Positions 23,050-36,259 of a DNA stretch of 64,000 nt are shown piece after piece. Source of the stretch: Inquilinus sp052113205 (GTDB lineage Bacteria; Pseudomonadota; Alphaproteobacteria; DSM-16000; Inquilinaceae). Positions within the stretch are counted from its first letter, which is position 1. Each line of letters begins with the position of its first letter. The notes under the pieces are model-generated. The model was given only the letters and a program-made list of their open reading frames with translations, made no database searches and was not told the origin of the DNA. The DNA lies in the NCBI RefSeq assembly GCF_052113205.1, contig NZ_JBFRCU010000001.1, forward strand, positions 134,574 through 198,573. The letters are read 5' to 3'. The position numbers and the translations under genes are program-made.

Positions 23050-24160
23050 TCGCTGCGACCAGCCGGGCCGCCGCCTGGTCGATGTCGGCGTCCATGGTGC
23101 CGCGGCCGAGGCCGAAGCGCAGGCTGCCATGGGCCTCGTCCGGCGACAGGCCGATGGCGCGCAGCACATGCGACGGCTCCGGGCTGCCGGTCGAGCAGGC
23201 CGAGCCGGTGGACAGCGCCAGCTCCGGCAGGTCGAGCAGCAGGTCGGCCGCGTCCAGCCCGGGCAGGCTGACATTGAGGCAGCCGGGCAGGCCGTGATCG
23301 GGGGAGCCGTTGCGGCGGAGATCCGGCAGGTCCCGTTGCAGCGCTGCGAACAGCCGCTCCCGCAGGGCGCTGAGGCGCCGCGCATCGGCCGTCCTGCGTT
23401 GCCGGGCGATGCGGCAGGCGGCGCCGAGCCCGACGCAGAGCGCCGTCGGCAGCGTGCCGGCGCGGCGCCCCTGCTGCTGGCCGCCGCCATGGAGGAGCGG
23501 CCGCAGCGGCGTGCCCTCGCGCACGAACAGCGCGCCGATCCCCATCGGGCCGTACAGCTTGTGGCCGGACAGGCTGAGGAAGGCGAGGTCGAGGGCGCGG
23601 ACATCGAGTGCGCCGGTCGACAGGATCTGCACGGCGTCCGTGTGCAGCAGGGCCCCGGCTTCGGCGCAGATCCGGGCCGCCTTGGCCAGCGGCTGGATCG
23701 TGCCGATCTCGTTGTTGGCCGCCATCAGCGAGACCAGAGCCGGGCGCCCGGCCAGCAGCGTGCGCAGGGCATCGAGATCGGCGGTGCCGTCCGGCCCGAC
23801 CGGCAGGGTCGCGGTGCGATGGCCTCGCGCGGCCAGCTCCGGCAGGCAGGCCAGCACGCTCGGATGCTCGATCGCCGAGGCGACCACCGGCCAGCCCGCG
23901 GGCGTGCCGCCCAGCAGCGCCAGGTTGTTGGCCTCGGTGGCGCCGCCGGTAAACAGGATCTCGCCCGGCCGGGCCCCGACCAGCCCCGCCACCTCGCCCC
24001 GCGCCGCATCGATCGCCTCCGCCGCCCGCCAGCCCGGGCGGTGCCGTGCCGCATGCGGGTTGCCGACCGCCGACGGGTCGAGCCACGGCCGCATCGCGTC
24101 CAGCACCTCCGGATCCAGCGGTGTGGAGGCGAGGTGGTCGAGATAGAGCGGGGCGGTCAT
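23027..24160 (-). CDS. Cysteine desulfurase (NifS-like)
   Basis: This 377-residue PLP enzyme removes sulfur from cysteine as an enzyme-bound persulfide. It has LDHLASTPLDP, TGGATEANNLAL, SAIEHPSV, MAANNEIGTIQP, the PLP-Lys motif SLSGHKLYGP and the active-site loop STGSACSTGSPEPSHVL. It is not in an isc or suf cluster. It sits among purine genes that include xdhC, and in Rhodobacter capsulatus a NifS-like protein (NifS4) sulfurates the molybdenum cofactor held by XdhC, so that is a plausible role here. General Fe-S or tRNA thiolation work cannot be excluded. Confidence 0.88.
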   Translation of the reverse strand: MTAPLYLDHLASTPLDPEVLDAMRPWLDPSAVGNPHAARHRPGWRAAEAIDAARGEVAGLVGARPGEILFTGGATEANNLALLGGTPAGWPVVASAIEHPSVLACLPELAARGHRTATLPVGPDGTADLDALRTLLAGRPALVSLMAANNEIGTIQPLAKAARICAEAGALLHTDAVQILSTGALDVRALDLAFLSLSGHKLYGPMGIGALFVREGTPLRPLLHGGGQQQGRRAGTLPTALCVGLGAACRIARQRRTADARRLSALRERLFAALQRDLPDLRRNGSPDHGLPGCLNVSLPGLDAADLLLDLPELALSTGSACSTGSPEPSHVLRAIGLSPDEAHGSLRFGLGRGTMDADIDQAAARLVAAIRARGRR

Positions 24161-24317
24161 GGCGGCACCCCGATTCCGCCTTTGGTACAGCCGCTTCGGA
24201 TCGCGCTGTAGCCTGTGCGCACGGCGCGGCCGCTGTACAATAGAGTCCCCCCTCCCCGCGAGGGGTCACGGTATTCGCACATCGATCGGCGACACCGGCG
24301 GCGGGCATACGAACCGA

Positions 24318-24521
24318 TTGCCTCTCCCGCTTGCGGGAGAGGTCGGACATCCGAAGGATGTCCGGGTGAGGGGATAGCGGCCTCGCCGAAAGCACAGCTT
24401 TTCGGCGGGCAAGCGTATGACCCGTCCCTGTCCTGAAACGCTGGCCCTGGTGTCGCAGCCGAGCCGCCCTCACCCGGTCTCGCTGCGCGAGCCCGACCTC
24501 TCCCGCAAGCGGGAGAGGCAA
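24318..24521. repeat. Palindromic intergenic repeat, family A copy 2
   Basis: This copy closely follows 382-586, with the same ends (ttgcctctcccgcttgcggg and inverse) and internal blocks. It occupies most of the 486-bp gap between the cysteine desulfurase and the BMP-type binding-protein gene. The remaining sequence of that gap holds only the hairpin at 24606-24632. Confidence 0.85.
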
Positions 24522-24605
24522 ATGGATAACGCCCGGTGATCTGTAAATCCGATAGCCGCGAGGGGAGGGAGGACTCAAAGGGGGTGCGCATCGGCCATAG
24601 ACCGT

Positions 24606-24632
24606 GTTGGGTTCGCTCATCGCGAACCCAAC
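24606..24632 (-). terminator. Hairpin downstream of the BMP transporter operon
   Basis: The 11-bp arms gttgggttcgc and gcgaacccaac enclose a five-base loop, 14 bp after the stop of the binding-protein gene. A sibling hairpin with the same arms lies at 40030-40056. There is no clear T-run, so this may be a small repeat rather than a true terminator. Confidence 0.4.
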
Positions 24633-24646
24633 CTACGGGCTGCGGC

Positions 24647-25726
24647 TTACGCTTCGACTCCCTCGACATACCAGTCCATCTTGGCGATCTCATCGTCGCT
24701 GAGGGACTTGCCCTCGGGCACGACCAGCTCGCCCTTCTGGTTCTTGATCGGGCCGGCGAAGGGGTCGAGCGTGCCGGCGATGATGTCGGCCTTGGTCTTC
24801 TCCGCCGCGGCCACGACCTCGGCCGGGATCGCCTCGTTGTAGGGCGCCAGCGTGACCATGCCGTGCTTGAAGCCCCACCAGATGCTGGAGGTCTTCCAGC
24901 TGCCGTCGAGCACGGCCTGCACCCGCTCGACATAATACGGGCCCCAGTTGTCGACGATCGAGGTCAGCTGCGCCTTGGGCGCGAAGTTGCGCATGTCCGA
25001 CGCCTGGCCGAAGCCATGGATGCCGCGGGCCTCGGCGACCTGGATCGCGGCCGGGCTGTCGGTGTGCTGGCACAGGATGTCGGCGCCGCCGTCGATCAGC
25101 GCCTTGGCGCCGTCGCTCTCCTTGCCCGGGTCGTACCAGCTGTTGACCCAGATCACCTTCACCTTCATGTCCGGCCGGATCTTCCGCGCCGCCAGGGTGT
25201 AGGCGTTGATGCCCATCACCACCTCGGGGATCGGCACCGAGCCGATATAGCCGGTGACGCCGGTCTTGGTCATATGGCCGGCGATGGTACCGCACACCGC
25301 GCGTCCCTCATGGAAGCGGGCGTTGTAGGTGCTGACATTCGGCGCGGTCTGATAGCCGGTGGCGTGCTCGAACTTCACCTTCGGCAGCGACTTGGCGGCC
25401 CGGATCGTCGGGTTCATGTAGCCGAACGACGTGGTGAAGATCAGTTCGTTGCCGGCCTGGGCCAGCTGGCGCAGAACGCGCTCGGCGTCCGGGCCCTCCG
25501 GCACGCTCTCGACATAGCTGGTCTTCACCTTGTCGCCGAACTTCGCGTCGATCTCACGGCGGGCGACGTCGTGGCCATGGGTCCAGCCATAGTCGCCGAC
25601 CGGGCCGATATAGATGAAGCCGACCTTCAGCGGCTCCGCCGCCCAGATCCGGCCAGGCAGGACCGTCGTCGCCAGGGTGGCCGCGGAGCCCGCCAGCACC
25701 GTCCGGCGGGAGAAGCGCATCGACAT
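24647..25726 (-). CDS. BMP-family ABC transporter substrate-binding protein
   Basis: This 359-residue protein begins with a twin-arginine-type signal (RFSRRTVLAGSAATLATTVL, cleavage near AA-EPLKVG). The mature part has the BMP/PnrA fold: KVGFIYIGPVGDYGWTHGHD, IFTTSFGYMNP and GYIGSVPIPEVVMGINA. This family binds nucleosides or purine bases. The ATG at 25726 follows a strong aaggagg site. The two permease genes and the ATPase upstream complete the importer, and the xdh genes next to them suggest purine uptake. Confidence 0.9.
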   Translation of the reverse strand: MSMRFSRRTVLAGSAATLATTVLPGRIWAAEPLKVGFIYIGPVGDYGWTHGHDVARREIDAKFGDKVKTSYVESVPEGPDAERVLRQLAQAGNELIFTTSFGYMNPTIRAAKSLPKVKFEHATGYQTAPNVSTYNARFHEGRAVCGTIAGHMTKTGVTGYIGSVPIPEVVMGINAYTLAARKIRPDMKVKVIWVNSWYDPGKESDGAKALIDGGADILCQHTDSPAAIQVAEARGIHGFGQASDMRNFAPKAQLTSIVDNWGPYYVERVQAVLDGSWKTSSIWWGFKHGMVTLAPYNEAIPAEVVAAAEKTKADIIAGTLDPFAGPIKNQKGELVVPEGKSLSDDEIAKMDWYVEGVEA

Positions 25727-25805
25727 GAAGACCTCCTTGTTGTGATTCATCGGATGATAGCGATCCGTGATTGGAAGCGCGATTGGGATCGCGCTCCTGG
25801 TCAGC

Positions 25806-26729
25806 CTAGATGGACGGCCGGAACGGCTTGCCCAGCGCCGCCGGCGCCTGCAGCCGGCCGCGCCACGGCCCGGCGGCGATGATCACCAGCACCGCGATGG
25901 TGGCGAGGTAGGGCAGCATGGTGAAGACCTGCGGCGGCACCTCGATGCCGGCGATGCCCTGGGCGTGCAGCTGCAGGATGGTGACGCCGCCGAACAGATA
26001 GGCGCCCAGCAGCACCCGCCACGGCCGCCACGACCCGAACACCACCAGCGCCAGCGCGATCCAGCCGCGGCCGGCGGTCATGCCCTCGATCCACAGCGGG
26101 GTGTAGGACAGCGACAGGAAGGCGCCGGCCAGCCCGGCCATGGCGCCGCCGAACAGGCAGGCCAGGTAGCGCACCAGCTGCACCGGGTGCCCGATCGAAT
26201 GCGCCGATTCCGCGGATTCCCCGACCGCGCGCAGCACCAGCCCGGCGCGGCTGCGCTTCAGGAACCACGCGACCCCGAAGGTCATGGCGACGGACAGGTA
26301 GACCAGCGCGTCCTGGCCGAACAGCAGCGGCCCGACCACCGGCAGGCCGGTCAGCACCGGCAGCGACAGCTTCGGCAGCGGCGCGATCGGGTGGCCGACG
26401 AAGCCGGACCCGAGCAGGGCGCTCAGGCCGACGCCGAAGATGGTCAGGGCCAGGCCGGTGGCGACCTGGTTGGCCATCAGCGTCAGGGTCAGCACGGCGA
26501 AGATCAGCGACATCGCCGCGCCGGCCAGGGCAGCGGCCAGGATGCCCAGCGCCGGCTGGCCGGTGGTGAAGGTCACGGCGAAGCCGGTGACCGCGCCGAT
26601 CAGCATCATGCCCTCGACGCCGAGGTTGAGGACTCCGGAGCGCTCGACCACCAGCTCGCCCAGCGCGGCAAGCAGCAGGGGGGTTGCGGCGGTGATCACC
26701 GTCGCCGCGATCAGGACCAGGATATCCAT
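25806..26729 (-). CDS. Nucleoside/purine-type ABC transporter permease 2
   Basis: This 307-residue permease of the BMP-linked importer class has about eight hydrophobic spans. It carries GELVVERSGVLNLGVEGMML, the family marker near the N terminus, and LRAVGESAESAHSIGHPV, the cytoplasmic loop that contacts the ATPase. The start at 26729 overlaps the upstream permease stop (TGATG); a longer open frame upstream is a shadow of that gene. The binding protein follows 79 bp downstream. Confidence 0.9.
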   Translation of the reverse strand: MDILVLIAATVITAATPLLLAALGELVVERSGVLNLGVEGMMLIGAVTGFAVTFTTGQPALGILAAALAGAAMSLIFAVLTLTLMANQVATGLALTIFGVGLSALLGSGFVGHPIAPLPKLSLPVLTGLPVVGPLLFGQDALVYLSVAMTFGVAWFLKRSRAGLVLRAVGESAESAHSIGHPVQLVRYLACLFGGAMAGLAGAFLSLSYTPLWIEGMTAGRGWIALALVVFGSWRPWRVLLGAYLFGGVTILQLHAQGIAGIEVPPQVFTMLPYLATIAVLVIIAAGPWRGRLQAPAALGKPFRPSI

Positions 26730-27815
26730 CACGACACCGCCATGGGATTGGACACAGGCTTGGCCTGGCTGGAGGCCCAGCGCAGGCGGTAGCGGACCAG
26801 CACGTCGGCGGCCAGCAGGTAGAACAGCAGCATGCCCTGGAACACGCCGGTCGCCGCGGTCGGCAGCCCGGCCGAAACCTGCGCGTTCTCGCCGCCGATA
26901 TAGGACAGGGCCATGACCAGCCCGGCGGCGACGATGCCGATCGGGTGCAGCCGGCCGAGGAAGGCGACGATGATGCCGGTGAAGCCGTAGCCCGGGGTCA
27001 GCTGCGGGATCAGCTGGCCGATCGGGCCGGCGGCCTCGAAGGTGCCGGCCAGCCCGGCCAGGGCGCCGGACAGCAGCAGGGCGAACCAGGTCACGCGCTT
27101 GCGGCTGAAGCCGGCGAAGCGGGCCGCGGCCGGGGCCTGGCCGACCACCCGGATCTGGAAGCCGAACACGGTGCGGCCCATCAGGAACCAGGCGGCGACC
27201 GCGACCAGCCCCGCCACCAGCACGCCGAGATGCAGCCGGGTGCCCTCGACCAGGATCGGCAGCACGGCGCTGTCGGTGAACATCCGGGTCTGCGGGAAGT
27301 TGTAGCCCTCCGGATCCTTCCAGGGGCCGAACACCAGGATCCCCAGCGCCAGCGAGGCGACATAGGTCAGCATCAGGCTGGTCAGGATCTCGCTGACGTC
27401 GAAGCGGGTCTTCAGCAAGGCCGGGATCGCGGCATAGGCCATGCCGCCCAGGGCGCCGGCGACGCACATCGCCGGCAGGATCCACCAGCCCTCCTCGCCC
27501 CAGAAGCCGAGCGCGACGGCGCCGGCGGCGATGGCGCCCATGATCAGCTGGCCCTCGGCGCCGATGTTCCAGACATTGGCGCGGAAGCCGATGCCGAGCC
27601 CGATGGCGATCAGGATCAGCGGCGCCGCCTTCACCCCCAGCTCGGTCCAGCCGTAGAAGCTCTCGACCGGCGCGATCAGGAACTGGTACAGCGTCTCGGC
27701 CGGGTCCAGGCCGAGGGCCAGGAACAGCAGGTAGCCGCTGGCGATGGTCAGGGCGATGGCGATCAGCGGCGTCAGCCAGACCATGGCGCGGGACGGTTCG
27801 CGGCGGGGCTCTATC

Positions 27816-27826
<11 letters not shown>
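26729..27826 (-). CDS. Nucleoside/purine-type ABC transporter permease 1
   Basis: This 365-residue permease has the typical first span (MVWLTPLIAIALTIASGYLL), the marker IGFRANVWNIGAEGQLIMGA and the ATPase-docking loop FQIRVVGQAPAAARFAGF. It resembles NupB/YufP-type proteins that import nucleosides. Its start overlaps the ATPase stop by 11 bp, so translation is coupled. It forms the pore with the permease at 25806. Confidence 0.9.
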
Positions 27827-29387
<1,561 letters not shown>

Positions 29388-30252
29388 GCAGCCTCCTGTT
29401 CTGGAGCCGCCCCCGGCGCCGGTTTGTCGGCGGGGGCGGACACGTCCTTAGCCTTGGCGAAGGCGATGAGCAATTCCGCCGCGACCATGGCGGCGATGAC
29501 GGGCGGGCGCTTGTCCCGCCCGAGACCCGCCCCGATCGGGCAGGTCAGCGATTCCGTGCGCCGCGGGTCGTTGCCGCGGGCCCGGAACCAGCGCTCGAAG
29601 CGCTCGCGCTTGGTGGTGGATCCGATCAGCCCGACATAGGCGGCGTCGCCGCGCCGCAGGGCCGCCTCGGTGACCTCGAAATCCATGGCGTGGCTATGGG
29701 TCATCACCAGATAGGCGGCGCCGGGCGGAGCCTCGGCGACCACGTCGGTCGGGGTCAGCGTCAGCCGCCGGGTGATGCCCTGCGGGATGTCGGCCGGGAA
29801 CTCGTCGGCCCGGCCGTCGACCCACTGGATCCGCACCGGCAGCGGCGCCAGGGCCCGGGCCAGCGCCTTGCCCACATGGCCGGCGCCGAAGATAAGGACG
29901 CCCGGCCGGCACGCGGCCTCCGCCGCCTCCTCGGCCTCGATCCGGGCCAGGGTGGCACCGTCGGCCAGCTCCAGCTCGATCACCACGAAACCGCCGCAGC
30001 ACTGGCCGATGGCCGGGCCGAGCGGGATCTCGACCCGCTGCGACCGCTCCTTGGCGATGATCTGCGCCCGGGCGGCGGCGATCGCATCCCACTCCATCCG
30101 CCCGCCGCCGATGGTGCCGCGGGCGGCGGTCGCGGTGACCAGCATGTGCACCCCGGCCTCGCGCGGGGTCGAGCCGCGAGCCTCCGCCAGCGTCACCAGC
30201 ACCGCCGGCTCGCCATCGCCGAGCCACAGCCGCAGGGTCGGGGCGAGGGGGG

Positions 30253-32599
30253 TCATTCCGTCCCTCCCGCCGCCCTGACCCGCTCCACCGCGTCCAGCAC
30301 CTTCTCCGGCGTCGCCGGCGGGTCCAGGCGGGGGCAGACCTTGTGGTCGGCGACGCTGGCCACCGCGTCCGAGATCGCGTGCAGCACCGAGACGCCGAGC
30401 ATCAGCGGCGGCTCGCCCACCGCCTTGGAGCGGTAGATCGTGTCCTCGTGGTTCCGGGTGTCGGCCAGCCGGACGTTGAAGATCTTCGGCCGGTCGCTCG
30501 CCACCGGGATCTTGTAGGTCGACGGCGCATGGGTCCGCAGCCGGCCCTTGGCGTCCCACCACAGCTCCTCCATGGTCAGCCAGCCGGCGCCCTGGACGAA
30601 GCCGCCCTCGACCTGGCCGCGGTCGATCGCCGGGTTCAGCGACTGGCCGCAATCGTGCAGGATGTCGACGCGGTCCAGCCGGTACTCGCCGGTCAGGGTG
30701 TCGACCGTGACCTCGCTGACCGCCGCCCCATAGGCGAAGTAGTAGAACGGCCGGCCGCGGCCGGCGGCGCGGTCCCAATGGATCTTCGGCGTCTTGTAGA
30801 AGCCGGCGGCGGACAGCTGCACCCGGCCGAAATAGGCGGCGCGCACCAGCTCCGCGAATGGCACCTCCTGGTCGCCGATCTGCACGACGTTGCGGCGGAA
30901 CACGACCTGGTCCGGCTTCACCTGCCAGCGCTCGGCGGCGAAGGCGATCAGCCGCTCCTTGATCATCCGCGCCCCGGCCTGGGCCGCCATGCCGTTCAGG
31001 TCGGCGCCGGAGGAGGCGGCGGTGGCCGAGGTGTTCGGAACCTTGCCGGTGGTGGTGGCGGTGATGTGGACCCGGCCGATATCGACCTGGAACTCCTCGG
31101 CCACGACCTGGGCGACCTTGACGTACAGGCCCTGGCCCATCTCGGTGCCGCCATGGTTCAGGTGGATCGACCCGTCCTTGTAGACATGCACCAGCGCGCC
31201 GGCCTGGTTGTAGGCCGAGAAGGTGAAGGAGATGCCGAACTTCACCGGCGTCAGCGCCAGGCCGCGTTTGAGCCAGCGGCTGGTCTTGTTCCAGGCGCGG
31301 ATCTCGGTGCGCCGGGCCTGGTAGTCGCTGTCGCGCTCCAGCTCCGCCACCAGCTCCGGCGCGATGTTGTCCTCGACCGTCTGGTGGTACGGCGTCACGT
31401 TGCGGTCGTCGGTGCCGTAGAAGTTCAGCTTGCGGATCTCCAGCGGATCCTTGCCCACGGCGAAGGCGATCTCCTCGATCAGCTGCTCGCCCGCCACCAC
31501 GCCCTGCGGCCCGCCGAAGCCGCGGAAGGCGGTGTTCGACTGGGTGTTGGTCTTCAAGGGCAGCGAGGCCAGCTGCACCGCCGGATAGTAATAGGCGTTG
31601 TCGGCATGGAACAGGGCGCGGTCGGTGACCGGGCCGGACAGGTCGGCGGACCAGCCGCAGCGCGCGGCCAGCAGCATCTCGACGCCCTCGATCCGGCCTT
31701 CGTCGTCGAAGCCGACCGAATAATCGACCTCGAAATCATGGCGCTTGCCGGTGATCACCATGTCGTCGTCGCGGTCCGGCCGCAGCTTTGCGGCGCGGCC
31801 GGTGGCCTTGGCCACCAGGGCGGCGGTGGCGGCGAACAGGTTGCCCTGGGTCTCCTTGCCGCCGAAGCCGCCGCCCATGCGCCGGATCTCGACCGTCACC
31901 GCGGCGTCGGGCACGTCCAGCACGGCGGCGACGATGTGCTGCACCTCGCTCGGATGCTGGGTCGAGGAATGGACGGTGACGTCGCCATCCTCGCCCGGCA
32001 GGGCCAGGGCCACCTGGCTCTCCAGGTAGAAATGCTCCTGCCCGCCGATCCGCATCCGGCCCTCGAGCCGGCGCGGCGCGGCCGCGATCGCCGCCCTGGC
32101 GTCGCCGCGCTTCAGCGTCATCGGGCTGTTCACCAGCGTGCCGGCGGCCTTCGCCGCCTCATAGTCCAGGACCGGCGCCAGCTCCTCATAGTCGATCACG
32201 GCCAGCCGGGCGGCGCGGCGGGCCTGGTCGCGGGTCTCGGCGGCCACGGCGAAGACCGGCTGGCCGATATATTGCACCAGGTCGGTGGCGAAGAGCGGCT
32301 CGTCGCCCAGATGGCTGCAGCCGATGTCGTTCTCGCCGGGGATGTCGCTGGCGGTGAAGATTCGGACCACGCCGGGCGCGGCCCGCACCTTGGCCAGGTC
32401 GATCGACCGGATCCGGGCATGCGCCTTCTCGCTCAGCCCCAGGCAGACATGCAGCAGGCCCGCCGGCTCCGCGATGTCGTCGATATAGACGGCCTCGCCG
32501 CTGACATGCTTGTGGGCGCTGTCATGCCGGCGCGGGTCGTGCACCGCGCCGTCGATGCGGTCGGCCGCCGGCTGGGCTTTGGCCTGGGAGAGGGTCGTG

Positions 32600-32607
<8 letters not shown>
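30253..32607 (-). CDS. xdhB: Xanthine dehydrogenase, molybdenum-binding subunit
   Basis: This 784-residue subunit carries the Moco site that hydroxylates hypoxanthine and xanthine to urate. Landmarks are GEAVYIDDIAEPAGLLHVC, the Moco-contact GGGFGGKETQ, FRGFGGPQG (substrate Arg/Phe region), HGGTEMGQGLYVKVAQ and the catalytic-Glu segment AVGEPPLMLG. The ATG at 32607 gives the standard length; the longer frame upstream overlaps xdhA further. It overlaps xdhA by 8 bp. The layout (A, B, C on one strand) matches Rhodobacter-type xdhABC. Confidence 0.94.
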
Positions 32608-34090
<1,483 letters not shown>

Positions 34091-34107
34091 GGTCGGTTCT
34101 CTTCTCA

Positions 34108-34195
34108 CCGTCATTGCGAGCGCAGCGAAGCAATCCAGGGCCGCAAGAGCGGAGGCATGGATTGCTTCGTCGGCTTCGCCTCCTCGCAATGACGG
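34108..34195. repeat. Palindromic intergenic repeat, family D copy 2
   Basis: The arms ccgtcattgcgagcgcagcg and ctcctcgcaatgacgg flank gaagcaatcca and tggattgcttc. It lies between uraH and xdhA in the reverse order of copy 1. Confidence 0.8.
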
Positions 34196-34217
34196 AAGGG
34201 CATGAAAATCTCCCGGC

Positions 34218-34595
34218 TCAGCTGCCGCGATAGGTGGAGTAGGACCAGGGCGAGACCAGCAACGGCACGTGGTAGTGCTGGTCGGCATGGGCGATGCCGA
34301 AGCGGATCGGCACCTGGTCCAGGAAGGGCGGGTCGGGCAGCACAACGCCGGCGGTGCTGAAATAGGCGCCGGTGGCGAAGACCAGCTCATAGGTGCCGGG
34401 GCGGAAGGCGTCGCCGGCCAGCAGCGGCGCGTCGCAGCGGCCATCGGTGTTGGTCCGGGTCTCGACCACGAGCGTACGGCGGTCGCCGTCGAGGCGATAC
34501 AGCGCCACGCCGATGCCCATGCCCGGCCGGCCATGCGCCGTGTCGAGCACATGGGTGGTCAGTCGTCCCTGGTGGGATGCCGTCTGTTCGGCCAT
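34218..34595 (-). CDS. uraH: 5-Hydroxyisourate hydrolase (transthyretin-like)
   Basis: This 125-residue enzyme opens the ring of 5-hydroxyisourate to give OHCU. It has the family N-terminal signature LTTHVLDTAHGRPGMGIGV, the active-site Arg and His in TRTNTDGRCD and HYHVPLLVSPWSYSTYRGS, and ends in the YRGS tetrapeptide. The ATG at 34595 gives the normal size. It is transcribed toward xdhA and divergently from puuE. Confidence 0.95.
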   Translation of the reverse strand: MAEQTASHQGRLTTHVLDTAHGRPGMGIGVALYRLDGDRRTLVVETRTNTDGRCDAPLLAGDAFRPGTYELVFATGAYFSTAGVVLPDPPFLDQVPIRFGIAHADQHYHVPLLVSPWSYSTYRGS

Positions 34596-34752
34596 CCTGC
34601 CTCTCCGTGTCTGCCGGCGCCTTGGCGGTCCCTGGCGGTCCGTCCTGCCGCCGGGCATTATCGCCCTGTCCGGCCTGACGTGCTTGTCGTTTTGTTGCGA
34701 TTGTCATGTTTCACCCCGCCTGACCGTTGCTCAACGGCGGTTCGGCGGAAAG

Positions 34753-34775
34753 ACTTTCAACGCAAAAGCGAAAGT
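34753..34775. promoter_or_regulatory. Inverted repeat in the uraH-puuE divergent promoter region
   Basis: The sequence actttc-N11-gaaagt lies in the 237-bp divergent intergenic region, 58 bp upstream of puuE. Its left arm resembles the actttcaaa motif near puuD and the 8-oxoguanine deaminase gene. It is a possible operator for a purine-responsive regulator. Confidence 0.3.
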
Positions 34776-34832
34776 GGACGCGGCCTGGGCCGCTATCCTG
34801 TGCTTGGGATCACGCGTGCGAGGGGAGGATCG

Positions 34833-35750
34833 GTGTCCGTCTATCCGAGAAATCTGGTCGGCTACGGTCCGAACCCGCCCCAGGCCGATTGGCCGGGCGG
34901 CGCCCGGCTGGCGCTGCAATTCGTCCTCAATTACGAGGAGGGCGGCGAAAACTCGATCCTGCACGGTGACGCAGCCTCCGAGAGCTTCCTGTCCGAGATC
35001 GTCGGCGCCCAGCCGCTGCCGGGCGTGCGCCACATCTCGATGGAATCCCTCTACGATTACGGCGCCAGGGTCGGCGTCTGGCGGATCCTGAAGCTGTTCG
35101 AGCGCAAGGGCATTCCGCTGACCATCTACGCCGTCGCCATGGCGGCGGAGCGGCACCCGCAGGTGATCCGCGCCATGGTCGAGGCCGGGCATGAGATCGC
35201 CAGCCACGGCTATCGCTGGATCAACTACCAGTATGTCGACGAGGCGGTGGAGCGCGAGCATCTGCGCAAGGCAGTCGAGATCCTGGAGCAGGTATCGGGC
35301 CAGCGTCCGCTCGGCTGGTACACCGGCCGCACCAGCCCGAACACCCGGCGCCTGGTGGCGGAGCATGGCGGCTTCCTCTACGACGCCGATGCCTATGACG
35401 ACGACCTGCCGTATTGGGAGCGGGTGGGGGACACGCCGCAGCTGATCGTGCCCTACACGCTGGACGCCAACGACATGCGCTTCGCCGCGGTCCAGGGCTT
35501 CAACTCCGGCGACCAGTTCTACGCCTATCTCAAGGACAGCTTCGACGCGCTGTACCAGGAGGGGGCGGAGACGCCGCGGATGATGTCGGTCGGGCTGCAT
35601 TGCCGCATCGTCGGCCGCCCCGGCCGGATCATGGCGCTGGAGCGGTTCCTGGATTATGCGAAGCAGCATGACGGCGTCTGGTTCTGCCGCCGCATCGAGA
35701 TCGCCCGCCACTGGCGGGAGAAGCATCCCTATGGCGAGGCCGGGGCATGA
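34833..35750 (+). CDS. puuE: Allantoinase, polysaccharide-deacetylase type (PuuE)
   Basis: This 305-residue enzyme hydrolyses allantoin to allantoate without a metal, unlike AllB-type allantoinases. It has RNLVGYGPNPPQADWPGGAR at the start, NYEEGGENSILHGD, IASHGYRWINYQ, GWYTGRTSPNTRRLV and GLHCRIVGRPGR. The GTG at 34833 follows an aggggagg site and gives the usual N terminus. It is followed by uraD with a four-base overlap, then allC, in one operon. Confidence 0.95.
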   Translation: MSVYPRNLVGYGPNPPQADWPGGARLALQFVLNYEEGGENSILHGDAASESFLSEIVGAQPLPGVRHISMESLYDYGARVGVWRILKLFERKGIPLTIYAVAMAAERHPQVIRAMVEAGHEIASHGYRWINYQYVDEAVEREHLRKAVEILEQVSGQRPLGWYTGRTSPNTRRLVAEHGGFLYDADAYDDDLPYWERVGDTPQLIVPYTLDANDMRFAAVQGFNSGDQFYAYLKDSFDALYQEGAETPRMMSVGLHCRIVGRPGRIMALERFLDYAKQHDGVWFCRRIEIARHWREKHPYGEAGA

Positions 35751-36259
35751 CCCTCCCGCACCCCAGCACCATGGACCGCGACCTGTTCACCGTGCGCTTC
35801 GGCGGGGTGTTCGAGCATTCGCCCTGGATCGCCGCGGCGGCCTGGGAGGCCGGGCTGGGCCATGAGCAGGACACGGCCGAAGGGCTGCACGCCGCCCTCC
35901 GCGCCGTGTTCCGCGCCGCCGACCATGACCGGCAGCTCGGCGTGCTGTGCGCCCATCCCGACCTGGCCGGGCGGCTGGCGGTGGCGGGAGAACTGACCGC
36001 CAGCTCCAGCGCCGAGCAGGCCAGCGCCGGGCTCGACCGCTGCTCGCCGGCGGAGTTCGCCCGGTTCCAGGAGCTCAACGCCGCCTATGTCGAGCGCTTC
36101 GGCTTCCCCTTCATCATGGCGGTGAAGGGCCGCAGCCGGGCCGAGATCCTGGCCGCCTTCGAGCGCCGGGCCGGCAACCCGCGCGACACCGAATTCGCCA
36201 CGGCCCTGGCCGAGGTGGAAACCATCGCCCTCCTGCGACTGAAGGACCTGCTGCCGTGA
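35747..36259 (+). CDS. uraD: OHCU decarboxylase (UraD)
   Basis: This 170-residue enzyme decarboxylates OHCU to S-allantoin. It has FGGVFEHSPWIAAAAWEAGL, the active-site loop LCAHPDLAGRLAVAGE (catalytic His), SSSAEQASAGLDRCS and the C-terminal NAAYVERFGFPFIMAVKG with RAGNPRDTEFATALAEV. It is coupled at both ends to puuE and allC. Together with uraH it makes the stereospecific route from urate to allantoin. Confidence 0.95.
   Translation: MTLPHPSTMDRDLFTVRFGGVFEHSPWIAAAAWEAGLGHEQDTAEGLHAALRAVFRAADHDRQLGVLCAHPDLAGRLAVAGELTASSSAEQASAGLDRCSPAEFARFQELNAAYVERFGFPFIMAVKGRSRAEILAAFERRAGNPRDTEFATALAEVETIALLRLKDLLP

Noticed and set aside
25806..27485. Long 559-codon frame spanning both transporter permeases
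   Set aside because: Its first 250 codons are a shadow frame of the upstream permease; the real gene begins at 26729 with a permease N terminus.
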